NCBI GenBank assembly: GCA_903938365.1
Contig: CAJACZ010000120.1
Coordinates: 1-34,047 of the forward strand
DNA length: 34,047 bases
Direction: 5' to 3'
Source of the DNA: an uncultured Pseudomonadota bacterium
GTDB lineage: Bacteria > Pseudomonadota > Gammaproteobacteria > Steroidobacterales > Steroidobacteraceae
In this document: positions 32,857 through 34,047 of the stretch, piece after piece
How the letters are laid out: every line of letters starts with the position of its first letter
Position numbering within the stretch: position 1 is the stretch's first letter
Program-made: the position numbers and the translations under genes
Notes under the pieces: model-generated
What the model was told of the DNA's origin: nothing
Database searches by the model: none
Seen by the model: only the letters and a program-made list of their open reading frames with translations

Positions 32857-33858
32857 ATGCTCAATCAACAGCTTCGCATCAAGCGCCTCCCGGTGGGCGT
32901 TCCGGTACCCGAGGACTTCGAACTGGCCACCGCCACGGTTCCGGACATCGCCTCGGGTGACGTGCTGGTGCGCACGCACTGGCTGTCCCTGGACCCCTAT
33001 GTGCGCGCGCTGCTGTCCGGTCGGCACTTCCTGAAGATGCCGGGCCCCGGCGACGTGATGCCCGCCAAGGGCGTCGCCGAAGTGATCGCGTCCCGCAATG
33101 ACGTCTTCAACGTCGGCGACCTGCTCGTGATGGAAACGGGCATGCAGCGCTACGCCGTATCGCAGGCCGCCGACGCCTGGAAACTGCACCCGGGACACCA
33201 GCCCGCCTCCACCGCGCTCGGCATCCTGGGCGTGCCGGGCATGACGGCGTATTTCGGCCTGGGGGACGTCGCCCGGCTCCAGCCCGGCGAGCGGGTGCTG
33301 GTGTCCTCGGCTGCGGGGCCGGTGGGCTCGATGGTCGGGCAGATCGCGCGGCTGCGCGGCGCGAAGGCCATCGGCATCGCGGGCTCAGCGGAGAAATGTG
33401 CGTGGGTGGTGAAGCAGGCCCGCTTCGAGGCCTGCATCGACTACAAGCGCGAGGATGTGGCGGCACGACTGCGCGAACTCGCGCCCGACGGCGTCGACGT
33501 GTTCTTCGACAATACGGGCGGCGAACTGCAGCGCGAGGTGATCATGGGCCGGCACCTGGCGATGAACGCGCGGGTGATCCTCTGCGGCATGGTGACGCAA
33601 TACAACCTCGACACCCCGCCGCCGGGGCCCAACCTCGGCGCACTCATGGGCTGTCGCGGCAGGATCCTGCCGCTGATCGTGTACGACTACGAACACCGCC
33701 GCGAGGAGTTCCTGCGCGAGGCGCTGGCCTGGCACGGCGAAGGCCGCCTGGCCTGGCGCGAGGACATCGCCGAGGGCCTGCCCAATGCCGCCGAGGCGTT
33801 CTGCAGGCTGATGCGCGGCGAGAACTTCGGGAAGTCGCTGGTCAGAGTCGGTACTTGA
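32857..33858 (+). CDS. NADP-dependent MDR reductase (CurA / prostaglandin reductase type)
   Basis: 333 residues from ATG 32857. The N-terminus has DVLVRTHWLSLDPYVRALLSG, the central part GVPGMTAYFGLGDVARLQPGE, and the nucleotide loop SAAGPVGSMVGQIARLRGAK, all typical of the zinc-free CurA/leukotriene-B4-dehydrogenase subfamily. These reduce alpha,beta-unsaturated ketones or aldehydes with NADPH. The C-terminal GENFGKSLVRVG is intact. Divergent from the nitrilase paralogue; its 3' end overlaps the convergent TonB receptor by 17 nt. Confidence 0.9.
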   Translation: MLNQQLRIKRLPVGVPVPEDFELATATVPDIASGDVLVRTHWLSLDPYVRALLSGRHFLKMPGPGDVMPAKGVAEVIASRNDVFNVGDLLVMETGMQRYAVSQAADAWKLHPGHQPASTALGILGVPGMTAYFGLGDVARLQPGERVLVSSAAGPVGSMVGQIARLRGAKAIGIAGSAEKCAWVVKQARFEACIDYKREDVAARLRELAPDGVDVFFDNTGGELQREVIMGRHLAMNARVILCGMVTQYNLDTPPPGPNLGALMGCRGRILPLIVYDYEHRREEFLREALAWHGEGRLAWREDIAEGLPNAAEAFCRLMRGENFGKSLVRVGT

Positions 33859-34047
33859 CCGTCAGCCCGTAGGAGCGGGCCTCGCCCAGGCCCGCCACGT
33901 AGGAATTGGCGAAGAACACCACGAACGAGTTCGACACATATCTCTCGTCGAGCAGGTTGCGCGACCACAGCGAGACGTCCCACCGGCCCTTCTCCAGCCC
34001 GACGCGCGCGTTCAGCAGGGTGCGGTCGCTGGTGGTGCCGAGGTTCA
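33842..34047 (-). CDS. TonB-dependent receptor, C-terminal end only
   Basis: The last 67 residues are visible; the gene continues past the right edge. NARVGLEKGRWDVSLWSRNL is followed by LLDERYV, the typical penultimate-strand NL(L/F)D motif of these barrels. The protein ends SYGLTVKYRL, with a final Leu in place of the usual aromatic residue. It is convergent with the CurA-type reductase and overlaps it by 17 nt. It is a second receptor next to the second catabolic-looking cluster. Confidence 0.82.
   Translation of the reverse strand, partial: NLGTTSDRTLLNARVGLEKGRWDVSLWSRNLLDERYVSNSFVVFFANSYVAGLGEARSYGLTVKYRL

Overview
The window is GC-rich DNA, packed almost wall to wall with genes, from a Gram-negative bacterium. 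Two TonB-dependent outer-membrane receptors, a LysR regulator, a GGDEF/EAL protein, a two-ACT-domain threonine deaminase and a TlpA-type thioredoxin point to Proteobacteria. Gammaproteobacteria is my best guess, but no rRNA, tRNA or other decisive marker is present. No gene-free stretch exceeds 300 bases; the longest is 168 bases (22786-22953). I saw no CRISPR array, insertion sequence, integrase or tRNA.

Left part (1-8014). It opens with the 3' end of a metallo-beta-lactamase-fold hydrolase that overlaps a LOG-family gene. A convergent VapC/Phd-type toxin-antitoxin pair follows, with a strong promoter and a palindrome at its start. Next come a c-di-GMP protein (degenerate GGDEF, apparently intact EAL), an AI-2E-family membrane protein with a DUF3429 protein, and a three-gene overlapping unit: thioredoxin-like TlpA, rhomboid protease, Tat-exported aldo/keto reductase.

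Centre (7983-22785, all minus strand). This is the most interesting region. From a TonB receptor leftwards to an Asp/Glu-racemase/maleate-isomerase-superfamily gene, every junction overlaps by 1 or 4 nt. A LysR gene, an alpha/beta hydrolase and a DUF2238 protein follow closely. Together they make a complete route from outside to inside: outer-membrane receptor, secreted amidohydrolase, tethered substrate-binding protein, oligopeptide-type ABC importer, flavin monooxygenase, nitrilase-superfamily amidase and the racemase-fold enzyme. I infer an uptake-and-catabolism operon for an unidentified nitrogen-containing compound.

Right part (22954-34047). ilvA comes first, then a small unknown gene, a coiled-coil/FHA protein and a DUF4272-like protein. 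A second accessory cluster follows: an alpha/beta hydrolase with His at the nucleophile position, a glutathione transferase, three medium-chain reductases, an MBL hydrolase coupled to a nitrilase paralogue, and the 3' end of a second TonB receptor. The nitrilase paralogue (31744-32793) has the same length as the one in the central operon, but Ser replaces the catalytic Cys, so it looks like a pseudo-enzyme. The two clusters share family themes (nitrilase, alpha/beta hydrolase, TonB receptor), which suggests related chemistry.
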